A stretch of DNA of 61,306 nt from DSBN01 sp041686355. Lineage in GTDB: Bacteria > Spirochaetota > Spirochaetia > DSM-16054 > Sediminispirochaetaceae. The notes under the pieces were generated by a model. The model ran no database searches. It was not told the DNA's origin and saw only the letters and a program-made list of their open reading frames with translations. This document shows, one piece after another, positions 44,157 through 53,888 of this stretch (its first letter is position 1; every line of letters begins with the position of its first letter). Where the stretch lies: positions 1 through 61,306 of the forward strand of contig JAWLDZ010000009.1 in NCBI GenBank assembly GCA_041686355.1. Reading direction: 5' to 3'. The translations under genes were made by a program, and so were the position numbers.

Positions 44157-47100
44157 TTAGTATGAGTAATCCCATGATAAGCCCACACTTGTATTTTCGA
44201 TACTATTGAGTGGTTCCACAAAATCCGGGCTTATGGATAAGTTAAGTAAGAAAAGAGGAGTATTCCATTCTAACCCAACTTCCATGGTAAAATCTAACTC
44301 ATCCCGCTGAAAATCTCCTACCGAAATTGGTTCTTGCTGAATTTGAAGCAGTGCTTCAAAAAACAGATCATTACCCAGATACTTTCCCAAGAACAGGGTA
44401 GTATTGTCAAGGTACCTGCCCAAGGTTACATCCTCTTCCGGGTCCTGTGTAATATTCTGATTCAGAACTCGCTCGAGTATTATGTTCTGAACCATTTGAG
44501 TTCTCAAAGAAAAGAGATCCAAGTTAAACACATCTTTCACTTGTTGTTCAAAGGTTCTTACAACACTAAACTGACTAAAAATATCACCAGTCAACAACAA
44601 CGCAGAAGTCAAATCTGTCTGAGTTCCGGAAAACTGAGTATACAGATTCGCCCCCAGTATATTCGCAATTTCAACAGTACTCAATGCCGGTTGCGACACA
44701 AATCGGGGGGTGAAGGTGCTTAATGGCTCATTATCGACGATTAAAGAAATGGTAACCGGACGTCCACTGTTGTCTACCTCCTTAATCTCTGCCTCTACAT
44801 TCAATAGCGGGTCAAAATTGTTTTCATCTTCATTGAAAGCTATCATTCCCTCTTTAATGTAAAAGCTGCGCTGAAAATAGTACAGTTCGCCCCCCTGCAT
44901 GTTTACTTCTCCGGTAAGTCGGAAGGTATTAGTAAGGCTTTCAAAATAAATATTAATTGTCTGGTCCGGATCTGCGTAAGCCTGTAAAATAGGCAAATTT
45001 CTGCGGGGCCATAGAAACTCTACCCTTCTTCCGGTTTTGATGCTCAGATCGACAACCAAGGGGGTAGTAGGTCGTATATCGACAGTTTGTTTATCCTCTA
45101 GGGTGATCACACTATTGCGGGCGGTAAGATCGCCTTGAATGAGGTTGTTGTCGATACCCTGTTGAAAAACAAATGTACCCAGGGCATAGGCATCAACGTT
45201 GAGCCCGGAGGCCGCCTCCTTATAAATAACATGAATCCCTTCGGGATGCAGGGTTTCAACCTCTACTCTGATATTGGCAGGTGCCCAGCGGTCGAACTCA
45301 AACCCGCCTACTAACTGAGCCTGACGGCCTCCGGCACTGACTCTTACAGGTTGAACGGTGGCGTCTTTCCCCTCAAAATCAATCCTAGTACTGAAAGGAT
45401 CGATTGGCTCCGCAACAAACTTCACATTTCCACTTAATCCCTGCAGTTCTAGGGCACCGTTGAATTCCGGGTCGTTTATAGCCCCGTCTATTAGAAGGTC
45501 GCCAGTGAGAATTCCGGAGTTAAAAGCGATAGCCTCTACTCCAAACATTTCTACTAGGCCGGCTTCGATATAAATATCATTAATCTCTGTAAGAAAATCT
45601 TCCTCCGACATGTTTCCGCTGCCTTCAAATCGAATAGGCAGTGGTTCTGAGAGGGAGAGTTGATAGGCACCGGTTTCTTCGAAAACTCCTTCCACAGCGT
45701 CCTCGGGGCCGCCGCTGAAACGTAGAGTCCCGTCTTTGCGGAGAGCCTGAAAGTACCAGCTGTCTCTCTGCTCACCTAAAAGCTCAATTTGTTCAATAGC
45801 AAGCTGTGCCGATATGGCGGCAGAGTCTATTTTTTGAAACTCAAAGGGGTGTTGTATATCTTCGGCGTTCCCCATAAGGCTAATATGTGCAGAAGCTCTT
45901 TTGCGGGAGAATATACTGCGGTATTCACCCTGTAAAGCGAAATCTCCAGTAGTAAAATCAAAATCAGCTTCGGTTCTTTGAAGCAGATGTGAACGGTATT
46001 CAGCATGGATATAGCTGAGTTCCAGTTTGTCCTCATTATACCCTCCAGCCGTCTCCAGAAGCAGAGGTCCGTTACGAAATTCTCCGTCGTCAAGGTTCAT
46101 AGAAAAGTCGATTTGAGGCTTCTCGAGCGTTCCTTGTACATCTACGCTGCCCGACAGTAATCCCTTTACAGGAAGCTCTCGAAACCTGGACAGCGGTGCA
46201 GCTTCTACCTGCAGATTTGAATGTATTCCCGACTGATTTCTGCGGGCAATCAGACGGTATGTTTCTGTCTCATTTTCATTTGATAGGTTAAGCAAAACAT
46301 CACCGTTAAACGGTTCTAATGATTGATAATCGATATCGATATTTCCATTGAGAATTGATATTCCGTCGGAGTATTGTAGGGTATTCACTTGAAATAGTCC
46401 CGGTTGCATACTGCCGGACAGGACAAGCTGGTTGTCCTCCGGCAGTTGAGGCAAGTCACGCATATGCAGCTCTTTTACCTGTAGATTCCAATTATCTTCT
46501 GTGCGGTACACTCCTCTTCCATTAAAAGTCAATTCAGATACCCCTTCATCATCGAGAGGCAGGGGGATTCTGTCCATCTTCAAGGAAAATGCCGTATATT
46601 GTGATTGCATAACCAGGCCTAGATATACCCCGTAGTTTCCTCGAATTACCAGGGTATTTCCTTGGTGCAGCATCCCTCGTAGATCATAGTTAACCGAATT
46701 AACAGAAACTGAGCTGTTAAATTTGTAGGTAACATCCGATTGCTTGGTAAGTTCCATATCTCCGCCAATATTATACCTGTCTAGGCTTAAGTTGGCATTT
46801 TCTATTCTTAAGCGGTCATTATTCCCATTTATGGATCCCCGGGCTAATTCCTCGCCATCCGAGTTATTAACTATGACCGGCAACAGGGAAAATGAAAAAC
46901 GCTCAAAATTGGTGGTTAGATACGCCTCCGTAGTTAAAAAGAGAGGTGTATTCAGCACGGATTGTTTAATTTGTTCCGGTAAAAACTCTTGCAACACCGC
47001 CTCAGTTGACACATTATCAGTTGAAAGGGAGAGTTCAAGAAAGGGGGTCTCTGAGAATATATACGTACCCTCTACCCTCATATTCTTGTTTTCCTGTTCA

Positions 47101-48482
47101 GCATCAGGCCCCTTTAAATAGTGTCCTGCTGAAATTTCAAAATCTACTTCCTCAGAATCTAAAGATCCGTTAATAAGAATGTCTTCAATTTCTATTGAAT
47201 CTATCGCTACTGAGGATGAGTTAATAAAAAACTCTTCTCGAGTCCCTTCAATCGATGCGCTTCCCTGCAGGGTTTTCTCCCCCATAGCAAGTTTTTGAAC
47301 ATTGATATAGCCGGTTGCAAAGGGTCTTTCAAAATGCACTGTTCCACGGTAATCCGCATCAATTTTTGAGGATCTCAATGATAAATGATCAAACACTGCA
47401 AAATTGTTGCTGCCGCTGACCTTGGTACTCATGTAGACGGGAAACGGCAGGAACTCGTTATCGGCGCTCACCTCTATCTGACTGCGGTAATCGATGCTTT
47501 GAGCAGCTACATTGTAGTTTAAATTGGCTGTACCGCTTATTACGGAGTTCAGCCAGGCAGAATAGGGGTAGAGGTCGTCCCGGGGCTTAATGTTTTGGAT
47601 AGGAGAGAATTCCTTTGCAGCGAATTCTATCTGGATACTTTCAGTGTCCGGAAGGTAATCGACCTTAAAATCCCAAGGAGAGCGGTCCTCAATTTTACGG
47701 ATACTGACTTCCTGCTCATCTGTGTCAACCTCTAAGGTAAGACTGCTGAAGTCCAACAAGTTTGAGGTAAAATTATCGAGGGACAATTGGGATAAAGTTT
47801 GACCTTCTTCGGTAGAATAGCGGCTGTTTATCTTAAAATCGCTCTCGGCTGATTTCAAACTGCTTACTCCGACGGGAACCTCGCGGGTAAACTCTGCTGC
47901 GGATGTCCCTTGAGCCTCCAACTGCAGGCGGCTTTCCCGGCTGGAAAGGTCAAAGGACAGATTAGAAATAAACAGTGAAATTTCAGGGTTTCGATAGCTG
48001 ATTTCTATATTATGACCACTGATTTTTAGGTGGTCGGGAAGGTCTATGACAACCTCCTCTTGTTCTTCCTTCAGGCCGACTAGTGTGGTAACTCTATCGA
48101 TAAGGCCCTTATCATTGATCTGGTCAATTGAAAAGCTTGAGTTGATGAGACTGATTTCTGTTACCGCAGAAAACAGTTCTCCCTTAATCAAGGACCAGAA
48201 ATCGTAGCGTATCCTAATTTTTCCTATATCAACATTTTTAGGCCCCTCTGGGGTAAAAGTTTCTATTTCGACACCTCTCACCTCAAGATAGAGAAGCAGA
48301 GATGGGGAAATACTATCATAGCTGATTGATCGATTGAGGCTTTCCTCCAGCGAAGCGATTGCATCCTGCTTTAACGCACTCATGTACGCATCAATTTCAG
48401 ATTGAACAGGTAACAAAACTATCACAGTCAGTATGAGCAGCAGTAGAAATATAAGTGTAGGCAGCGGCTTGATAGTCCGCAT
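44157..48482 (-). CDS. tamB: TamB-family inner-membrane translocation/lipid-transfer protein
   Basis: The 1441 residues have one N-terminal membrane segment (about 7-25), then a very long beta-rich region of repeated strands that forms the AsmA-like hydrophobic groove. The C-terminal DUF490/TamB domain includes the ANILGANLYTQFSG-type segment. TamB-like proteins bridge the periplasm and are linked to phospholipid transport and barrel assembly. TamA is not seen; BamA directly downstream is the likely outer-membrane partner, as in other bacteria with tamB-bamA pairs. No close ribosome site precedes the ATG (GAGGTG lies 18 bases away). Confidence 0.92.
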   Translation of the reverse strand: MRTIKPLPTLIFLLLLILTVIVLLPVQSEIDAYMSALKQDAIASLEESLNRSISYDSISPSLLLYLEVRGVEIETFTPEGPKNVDIGKIRIRYDFWSLIKGELFSAVTEISLINSSFSIDQINDKGLIDRVTTLVGLKEEQEEVVIDLPDHLKISGHNIEISYRNPEISLFISNLSFDLSSRESRLQLEAQGTSAAEFTREVPVGVSSLKSAESDFKINSRYSTEEGQTLSQLSLDNFTSNLLDFSSLTLEVDTDEQEVSIRKIEDRSPWDFKVDYLPDTESIQIEFAAKEFSPIQNIKPRDDLYPYSAWLNSVISGTANLNYNVAAQSIDYRSQIEVSADNEFLPFPVYMSTKVSGSNNFAVFDHLSLRSSKIDADYRGTVHFERPFATGYINVQKLAMGEKTLQGSASIEGTREEFFINSSSVAIDSIEIEDILINGSLDSEEVDFEISAGHYLKGPDAEQENKNMRVEGTYIFSETPFLELSLSTDNVSTEAVLQEFLPEQIKQSVLNTPLFLTTEAYLTTNFERFSFSLLPVIVNNSDGEELARGSINGNNDRLRIENANLSLDRYNIGGDMELTKQSDVTYKFNSSVSVNSVNYDLRGMLHQGNTLVIRGNYGVYLGLVMQSQYTAFSLKMDRIPLPLDDEGVSELTFNGRGVYRTEDNWNLQVKELHMRDLPQLPEDNQLVLSGSMQPGLFQVNTLQYSDGISILNGNIDIDYQSLEPFNGDVLLNLSNENETETYRLIARRNQSGIHSNLQVEAAPLSRFRELPVKGLLSGSVDVQGTLEKPQIDFSMNLDDGEFRNGPLLLETAGGYNEDKLELSYIHAEYRSHLLQRTEADFDFTTGDFALQGEYRSIFSRKRASAHISLMGNAEDIQHPFEFQKIDSAAISAQLAIEQIELLGEQRDSWYFQALRKDGTLRFSGGPEDAVEGVFEETGAYQLSLSEPLPIRFEGSGNMSEEDFLTEINDIYIEAGLVEMFGVEAIAFNSGILTGDLLIDGAINDPEFNGALELQGLSGNVKFVAEPIDPFSTRIDFEGKDATVQPVRVSAGGRQAQLVGGFEFDRWAPANIRVEVETLHPEGIHVIYKEAASGLNVDAYALGTFVFQQGIDNNLIQGDLTARNSVITLEDKQTVDIRPTTPLVVDLSIKTGRRVEFLWPRRNLPILQAYADPDQTINIYFESLTNTFRLTGEVNMQGGELYYFQRSFYIKEGMIAFNEDENNFDPLLNVEAEIKEVDNSGRPVTISLIVDNEPLSTFTPRFVSQPALSTVEIANILGANLYTQFSGTQTDLTSALLLTGDIFSQFSVVRTFEQQVKDVFNLDLFSLRTQMVQNIILERVLNQNITQDPEEDVTLGRYLDNTTLFLGKYLGNDLFFEALLQIQQEPISVGDFQRDELDFTMEVGLEWNTPLFLLNLSISPDFVEPLNSIENTSVGLSWDYSY

Positions 48483-48528
48483 TTGCAGTTTCAGTTAAAT
48501 CACCTCGCTTCAGCTACAACAATAGATT

Positions 48529-48567
48529 AAAATGGCATTTTTAAATTTACATTAAAAATACCATTTT
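48529..48567. promoter_or_regulatory. Large AT-rich palindrome between tamB and tmk
   Basis: Arms AAAATGGCATTTTTAA (48529-48544) and TTAAAAATACCATTTT (48552-48567) pair at 15 of 16 positions around a 7-base loop. It lies between two divergent gene starts, so it is not a terminator for either. A regulator operator or cruciform is more likely. Confidence 0.6.
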
Positions 48568-48605
48568 TTGCAATAAAAGATGACAAAGAGATGTAATTTC
48601 ATTAG

Positions 48606-48618
48606 TATAACTTATAAT
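48606..48618 (+). promoter_or_regulatory. Candidate -10 region for tmk
   Basis: TATAAC (48606-48611) and TATAAT (48613-48618) stand directly before the tmk ATG at 48620. The first would start transcription near the ATG, giving a leaderless message. No good -35 is seen at 17 bases; ATGACA at 48580-48585 is 20 bases away. Confidence 0.35.
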
Positions 48619-48619
48619 T

Positions 48620-49261
48620 ATGAAAACTGAGTTACCGCATTTTGAAGTTTTATCAAATTTTATTGTTCTTGAAGGGCTTGATGGTTCAGGAACAACTACA
48701 CAATGCCGTTTGTTACAACAAAAGTTTGAAAAACCGGGAGTTCACAGCATATATACCTGTGAACCCACTGATAGCTTCATAGGTAAGGCAGTACGACAAG
48801 TTCTGCAGCATGATCAAGTGGTCGCTGAAGGCACCCTTGCCAAGCTATTCGCCGCAGATCGACACAACCATATTTACCATCCCGAGAATGGAATTCTTGC
48901 ACAGCTTGAGAAAGGTACTAAAGTTATCTGCGATCGTTATCTGTTCTCATCACTGGCGTATCAGTCGGTAGATTGGAACTTCGATGCGGTGTGGGAACTG
49001 AACCGTTATTTTCCGCTGCCCCAGGACCTTGTGTTTCTTGATGTCTCACCGGATGAAGGTTATCGGCGGGTTGTGCAGCGAAACACTACCCGTGAAATAT
49101 ACGAACGGATGGAGCTGCAGGATGAGATACGCTCCAACTACTTTCACGCCTTTACCCTCTTTGAACACACTTCAATGAATATCCATATATTCGACGGCAC
49201 ACTCCCGGTGCAAGAGTTGGAAGAATTGGTATGGAAAAGGCTCTCTTCTTCCGATAATTAG
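48620..49261 (+). CDS. tmk: Thymidylate kinase
   Basis: Tmk converts dTMP to dTDP. The 213 residues show the P-loop EGLDGSGTTTQ, the DRY motif in CDRYLFSSLAYQS and a lid with RNTTREIYERM. Residues 1-12 precede the usual family start, but there is no other start codon closer to the core. No Shine-Dalgarno is seen. dut (27591) acts in the same dTTP pathway but is not linked. The next gene begins four bases after its stop. Confidence 0.95.
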   Translation: MKTELPHFEVLSNFIVLEGLDGSGTTTQCRLLQQKFEKPGVHSIYTCEPTDSFIGKAVRQVLQHDQVVAEGTLAKLFAADRHNHIYHPENGILAQLEKGTKVICDRYLFSSLAYQSVDWNFDAVWELNRYFPLPQDLVFLDVSPDEGYRRVVQRNTTREIYERMELQDEIRSNYFHAFTLFEHTSMNIHIFDGTLPVQELEELVWKRLSSSDN

Positions 49262-49265
49262 AGTA

Positions 49266-49910
49266 ATGTCAGGATGCTTCAACAATTTTACCCAACGTAG
49301 ATATCTCATTCCTCTGTGTGCTTTTTTTCTGTTAGTAGTTGCACTCATACAGCCGCACAGCGGACATGCTTACAATATTTACTACGCCGAGCAGTACTAT
49401 AAACTCTACCACCAAAACTTTTACCAATACCCTGAAGATTATAAGGAAAACATCTGGTATCTTGAGCGTGCCCTAAAACGACCTTTTGTGAATCCTCTGA
49501 ATGCAATGGCGACTATCGACGACCAGCAGGAATGGAGCCGTTATCGGTCGTTATTTAAAATGCATGTGAATTTAGAAATGGTGAAGCAGTACCGATTATG
49601 GGGTGCTGAATACGATAAACGGGTGGCCTACTTTTATAACCAGCCATGGAAAGATCAGAATTTGGAAAGCTTAGAAATTGCCGAACACTATTATGAAACC
49701 GCCCTGCACTACTGGGAAGAGGCGCTGCTGTGGTGGGCTCAGCTGGAGAAAATGCCCTATATACATCTGGAAGAGGTCCAGGCCTGGGAGGACGAGCGCT
49801 ACCGCATCAGTTCCGGTGACCTGGACTACCAGGAGATTATCCTCAACGATTTGCAACGTTTGAGCAAGGTCCGGTTCGATTTTGAAGCTATGGATGAGAA
49901 TACATACTGA
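49266..49910 (+). CDS. Membrane-anchored or secreted protein, function unknown
   Basis: These 214 residues start with a hydrophobic segment (about 12-34) that may be a signal peptide ending near HSGHA. A helical, Tyr/Trp-rich body follows, with segments such as YYAEQYYKLY and ETALHYWEEALLWW. The spacing of aromatic residues suggests helical-hairpin repeats of TPR type, but I cannot assign a family. It is co-transcribed with tmk, and its TGA stop lies in a tandem repeat shared with the convergent queA end. Confidence 0.65.
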   Translation: MSGCFNNFTQRRYLIPLCAFFLLVVALIQPHSGHAYNIYYAEQYYKLYHQNFYQYPEDYKENIWYLERALKRPFVNPLNAMATIDDQQEWSRYRSLFKMHVNLEMVKQYRLWGAEYDKRVAYFYNQPWKDQNLESLEIAEHYYETALHYWEEALLWWAQLEKMPYIHLEEVQAWEDERYRISSGDLDYQEIILNDLQRLSKVRFDFEAMDENTY

Positions 49911-49943
49911 ATCAGCATGGCATCACTGAATCAGCATGGCATC
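49907..49943. repeat. 19-bp tandem duplication at the convergent stop codons of queA and its neighbour
   Basis: The 18-base CTGAATCAGCATGGCATC occurs at 49907-49924 and 49926-49943 without mismatch. The right copy codes the last six residues of QueA (DAMLIQ). The left copy holds the stop codons of both converging genes. Confidence 0.92.
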
Positions 49944-50939
49944 GCCGTAGGAAAAAAAACGGTATCTTTCTTTTATAGCCTCGGTATAAGCCCTTTCCAT
50001 AAACTGGGTCCCCGCAAAGGCCGACACCATTACCAGCAGGCTCGACTCTGGAGTATGAAAGTTGGTGAGCATCTGATCCACGACTTTAAATTGATATCCC
50101 GGATAAATAAACAATTCCGTGCTTCCGTCTCCGGGCTGGAGAGCCCCGTCTTTCCAGGCCGATTCGAGGGTGCGAACCGAGGTAGTGCCCACCGCACACA
50201 CGGGGCGTCCCTCCTGCTTGGCACGGTTTACCAAATCGGCGGTTTTCCGGGGAACCGTATATACCTCGCTATGCATTTTATGGGCCTCTACCTCCTCGGT
50301 GCGGATCGGTAGAAACGTTCCGATGCCAACATGCAGGGTAACATGGGCCTGCTCTATTCCCTTTGCAGATAGTTCCTGGAGTATCTGGTCGGTAAGATGC
50401 AGTCCGGCGGTAGGAGCTGCTACCGAGCCGGTTTCAGCTGCATAGACGGTTTGGTAGCGACTGCTGTCCTCCGGGGTATCCTTGCGATGAATATAAGGCG
50501 GCAGGGGCATATGGCCGTAACGGTCCAGATACGCATCGTTAATTTCCGGAGAGAACTGTACGATTCTAAACTCCTTCTCTACTGCAATGATCTGTGCATG
50601 TACCTCTCCTGGAAAATGATACGTGCGTCCGGGCTTCTGTTTTTTTGCTTTGGAGACCATCGCCTTCCATGTACCCGAACCGCGTGGTTCGATTAACAAA
50701 AACTCTACCTGTCCCCCGTGTTCGGTGGTTCCGTATATGCGTGCTTTTCTGACCCGGGAGTTATTCATAATCAATAAGGCATTTTCCGGTATCAGATCGG
50801 GTAGTTCTTGTACGTTGTGATGACTAATCGTTTTAGTTTTGCGCTGTACCTGCATTAAGCGACTGCTGCCCCGTTTTTCCACCGGATATTGTGCGATCAG
50901 CTCTTCGGGCAGCTCAAAAGAGAAGGTCTTGGTCTTCAT
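49923..50939 (-). CDS. queA: S-adenosylmethionine:tRNA ribosyltransferase-isomerase
   Basis: QueA transfers the ribosyl part of SAM to preQ1-34 in tRNA, making epoxyqueuosine. The 338 residues are full length: the N-terminal FELPEELIAQYPVEKRGSSRL, the AAPTAGLHLT motif and the NFHTPESSLLVMVSAF C-terminal signature are all present. The start overlaps the end of ruvB by 26 bases, a frequent ruvAB-queA arrangement. Its stop region is duplicated. Confidence 0.97.
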   Translation of the reverse strand: MKTKTFSFELPEELIAQYPVEKRGSSRLMQVQRKTKTISHHNVQELPDLIPENALLIMNNSRVRKARIYGTTEHGGQVEFLLIEPRGSGTWKAMVSKAKKQKPGRTYHFPGEVHAQIIAVEKEFRIVQFSPEINDAYLDRYGHMPLPPYIHRKDTPEDSSRYQTVYAAETGSVAAPTAGLHLTDQILQELSAKGIEQAHVTLHVGIGTFLPIRTEEVEAHKMHSEVYTVPRKTADLVNRAKQEGRPVCAVGTTSVRTLESAWKDGALQPGDGSTELFIYPGYQFKVVDQMLTNFHTPESSLLVMVSAFAGTQFMERAYTEAIKERYRFFSYGDAMLIQ

Positions 50940-51939
50940 TGTTCCTCTTGTTCAGGTTGAGATGGGAATAGGCTAAATCGGTGACCATACGGCCTCGAGG
51001 TGTACGCTGCAGAAAACCGCGCTGAATTAGATAAGGCTCGTAAAAGTCCTCTAAGGATTCGATCGCTTCTCCCACAGAAATTGCAAGGGTTTCGGCCCCT
51101 ACCGGTCCGCCTTGGTAGTTTTCTATAATGGTTCGCAGGATCTCCCGGTCGTGTTTCTCCAGGCCGAAGTGGTCAATTTCAAGGCGTTTCAGCCCCTCCG
51201 TTACTACCTGGGAGTCAATTCTGCCGTCGGCCAAGACCTGGGCATAGTCACGCATTCTGCGCAGCAGTCGGTTGGCAACCCGCGGTGTACCGCGGGAGCT
51301 GCCGGCCAGCTGTTCGATGGAATCCTCTTGAATATCAACGTGAAGAATGGAAGCGGTTCTGCGAATAATTCGGGCGATGTCTTCGGGAGTATAGAAGTCC
51401 ATCCGTACGGAGATTCCAAAGCGGCTGTAGAGCGGTCCCGCTACTTGCCCTGCCTTGGTAGTTGCTCCGATAAGCGTAAATTCGGGAATCGGGATACGCA
51501 TGGTACGGGCGGAGGGGCCCTGGCCCACTACCCAGTCAATCTCATAATCCTCCATGGCAATGTAGAGCATCTCTTCCAGAGCTGGCTTAAGACGATGAAT
51601 TTCGTCGATAAAAAACACTGAATTTTCGGTCATAGTGGTCAGGATTCCGGCCAAATCTTTCGGTTTCTCCAGTGCAGGAGCGGAGGTTACCTTAAAGTCT
51701 GCTCCCATTTCGTTGGCCATGATTCCGGCCAGGGTGGTCTTTCCAAGGCCCGGAGGGCCGCTTAAAAAAACATGGTCCAGGCTCTCTCCTCGCTCACGGG
51801 CGGCGGTGATAAACACCCCCAAATTTTCCTTAAGAGCCTCCTGACCTTGAAAATCGCGCAGATAGTGAGGGCGCAGCAGCTGTTCCTGAGAATCTTCCTG
51901 GCTGTCGTATGAACCGTCTAAGTATTGTGTGTTTTCCAT
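50914..51939 (-). CDS. ruvB: Holliday-junction branch-migration helicase RuvB
   Basis: RuvB is the AAA+ ring motor that drives branch migration with RuvA. The 341 residues contain Walker A GPPGLGKTT, Walker B FIDEIHRL, sensor 1 GATTKAG and the C-terminal winged helix with RGFLQRTPRGR, which contacts DNA. Length is normal. It follows ruvA by 37 bases and overlaps queA. Confidence 0.98.
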   Translation of the reverse strand: MENTQYLDGSYDSQEDSQEQLLRPHYLRDFQGQEALKENLGVFITAARERGESLDHVFLSGPPGLGKTTLAGIMANEMGADFKVTSAPALEKPKDLAGILTTMTENSVFFIDEIHRLKPALEEMLYIAMEDYEIDWVVGQGPSARTMRIPIPEFTLIGATTKAGQVAGPLYSRFGISVRMDFYTPEDIARIIRRTASILHVDIQEDSIEQLAGSSRGTPRVANRLLRRMRDYAQVLADGRIDSQVVTEGLKRLEIDHFGLEKHDREILRTIIENYQGGPVGAETLAISVGEAIESLEDFYEPYLIQRGFLQRTPRGRMVTDLAYSHLNLNKRNNEDQDLLF

Positions 51940-51965
51940 GCTGCCTGTTTCCCTGTAAAGGTCAA

Positions 51966-51993
51966 ACTTGAGCCGCTTAACTTGAGCCGCTTA
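51966..51993 (-). repeat. 14-bp tandem duplication over the ruvA stop codon
   Basis: ACTTGAGCCGCTTA occurs at 51966-51979 and 51980-51993 without mismatch. The right copy encodes the last residues of RuvA and the left copy supplies its TAA. Confidence 0.9.
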
Positions 51994-52579
51994 AGTAGAC
52001 TATTGCCCTTCTGAAGAGCTCATGCTCCTGTTCGCTGTCTGAAAGTGTATCAGAATCCATGGTTTTCGCAACCTCCTGCAGGGCCTGCCCTGCCCGTTTG
52101 CGGTCAAAGCCCATATCGGTCAGGGCGTTCACCAGCTCCGGATGCCGCTCCGCCGCCTGGTCCTGTTTTTCGGTAAGAATTTTACCCCGCAGGGACAGAA
52201 TAATTTTGCCTGCAGTTTTTTTACCGACTCCGGGGAGCTGGGAGAGACGGTCGACCCGGTCGTTATCAATGGCGTCGATGAACTCTTGGGGGCGCAAACC
52301 GGAGAGCATTCGCAGGGCTTGCTTCGGCCCGATTCCGGATACCTTGATAATCTCAAGAAACAGATCCCGCTCATCCTCGGTAGAAAAGCCGTAAAGCTGC
52401 ATGTGGTCTTCGCGGTGGTGCAAATGGGTAAATACCCGCACCTCTTCATCTTCATTCCGGGCAACTAAATCTTCCAGCGATTGGAGACTCACCTCGATTG
52501 CCCATTCTATACCACCCTGGCGCAGATGGAGAAAACGTCCGTTTTGTCCACTTATGCGTCCGTATAAGCTATGAATCAT
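51977..52579 (-). CDS. ruvA: Holliday-junction binding protein RuvA
   Basis: RuvA tetramers hold the four-way junction flat for RuvB. The 200 residues include the N-terminal OB fold (1-65), tandem helix-hairpin-helix motifs (KVSGIGPKQALRML and LPGVGKKTAGKII) and the mobile C-terminal domain that binds RuvB (about 145-200). Its start overlaps ruvC by four bases. The last few residues and the stop come from a tandem duplication. Confidence 0.97.
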   Translation of the reverse strand: MIHSLYGRISGQNGRFLHLRQGGIEWAIEVSLQSLEDLVARNEDEEVRVFTHLHHREDHMQLYGFSTEDERDLFLEIIKVSGIGPKQALRMLSGLRPQEFIDAIDNDRVDRLSQLPGVGKKTAGKIILSLRGKILTEKQDQAAERHPELVNALTDMGFDRKRAGQALQEVAKTMDSDTLSDSEQEHELFRRAIVYLSGSS

Positions 52580-53079
52580 CCTCTCCCCCTCTCTGTGCTG
52601 CGATCAAATTGGTAGTTATGATAACCACAAATAGCAGCTGCTAAGGCGTCACCGGCGTGATCCGGGGTTGGAACAGCAGCCAGCCCCAACATAAGTCTCA
52701 CCATTTCCTGAACCTGCTGTTTTGATGCCCCGCCGCTGCCGGTTAAAGCCTGTTTTATCTCTAAGGGTGTATAAGAACGAGCCGGTAGTGAAGAGGCCGC
52801 GGCCGCCAGCAGAATCACCCCGCGGGCCTCGGCCACCGGAATACCGCTGCTGCGGTTTTTGGCAAAATAGAGAGCCTCGACGGCTACAAAACTGGGTGCA
52901 AACTCTGTTATCAGGGACTGTATTTCTGTGTAAATTGTCAGCAACCGTCCTGCGTGCTCGGTATGCGCCTTTGTCGACACACTGCCGTGCTTTATATGGT
53001 GAAGCCGGTTGTTCTGCCCCTCGATCAGTCCCCAGCCGGTATGTGCTAAGCCTGGGTCGATCCCCAGAATTCGGATCAT
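52576..53079 (-). CDS. ruvC: Holliday-junction resolvase RuvC
   Basis: RuvC cuts four-way junctions in pairs. The 167 residues start with ILGIDPGLAHTGWG (catalytic Asp), followed by VAVEALYF (Glu) and the C-terminal DHAGDALAAAICG (two Asp), so the four acidic catalytic positions are intact. It overlaps yebC and ruvA by four bases each, so yebC-ruvC-ruvA are translationally coupled. Confidence 0.97.
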   Translation of the reverse strand: MIRILGIDPGLAHTGWGLIEGQNNRLHHIKHGSVSTKAHTEHAGRLLTIYTEIQSLITEFAPSFVAVEALYFAKNRSSGIPVAEARGVILLAAAASSLPARSYTPLEIKQALTGSGGASKQQVQEMVRLMLGLAAVPTPDHAGDALAAAICGYHNYQFDRSTERGRG

Positions 53080-53825
53080 TCGATAGAGTCTGGATCAAAA
53101 TCGTCGGGTATATCAAGATTTGTTGATACCGACTTTACATCATCATTGTCATCGATTCGCTCAATCAGCCGCAGGGCCTTGGCGGTAGTTTCATCGTCAA
53201 GCGAAACGGTAACTTCCGGAACCATGGCTACCTCGGAGCGTTCAGGCGTATAACCAGTCGCTTCAAGGGCATCGGAAACGGTGAAAAAATCGTCGGCACT
53301 GGTTACTACTTCGATCTCATCATCTGAGCCGGATACATCTTCGGCTCCCGCTTCAAGGGCGGCTTCCAGTATTTCATCTTCCGAGTAGTTGGCTGCGTCA
53401 AAAGTGATAATTCCTTTGCGTTGAAACAGGTAGGATACACAACCGGTCTCACCGAGGTTTCCCCCTTGTTTGCTGAAAATGCTGCGGATATCGGCGGCGG
53501 TACGGTTTTTATTATCTGTAAGAGCTTCGATCAGTATGGCCACTCCGCCGGGCCCGTAGCCTTCATAGGTCAGTTCAACATAGTCCGCCCCGCCGAGTTC
53601 ACCGGTACCCTTTTTAAGAGCCCGTTCAATATTATCCTTGGGCATATTTTCCGATTTTGCCTTGGTAATTGCGGTTCTAAGGGCGGGATTCGTTTCCGGG
53701 TCGCCCCCGCCTGCACGGGCGGCTACCGTAATTTCTTTAATGATTTTAGAAAAAATTTTACCACGTTTGGCGTCTGCGGCGCCCTTTTTATGTTTAATGG
53801 AAGACCATTTATTGTGGCCGGACAT
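53076..53825 (-). CDS. yebC: YebC/TACO1-family protein
   Basis: The start at 53825 (MSGHNKWSSIKHKKG) has AGGAG eight bases upstream, while the longer in-frame extension does not fit the family. The 249 residues carry the family N-terminus and the GYGPGGVAILIE signature. YebC-type proteins have been described as transcription regulators, and some promote translation of proline-rich stretches. The second role is of interest because IF-2 in this genome has a GRPAPGG repeat, although its prolines are not consecutive. It overlaps ruvC by four bases. Confidence 0.94.
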   Translation of the reverse strand: MSGHNKWSSIKHKKGAADAKRGKIFSKIIKEITVAARAGGGDPETNPALRTAITKAKSENMPKDNIERALKKGTGELGGADYVELTYEGYGPGGVAILIEALTDNKNRTAADIRSIFSKQGGNLGETGCVSYLFQRKGIITFDAANYSEDEILEAALEAGAEDVSGSDDEIEVVTSADDFFTVSDALEATGYTPERSEVAMVPEVTVSLDDETTAKALRLIERIDDNDDVKSVSTNLDIPDDFDPDSIE

Positions 53826-53888
53826 GGCTGCTCCTTTATATTTCAATGAATACTAGTATAGGAATATCTGCTGTAAAACAGTGGGTAA

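Noticed and set aside
49907..49943. Attachment-site-like direct repeats flanking an insertion at the queA end
   Set aside because: The copies are one base apart with nothing between them, and there is no integrase or tRNA gene nearby.
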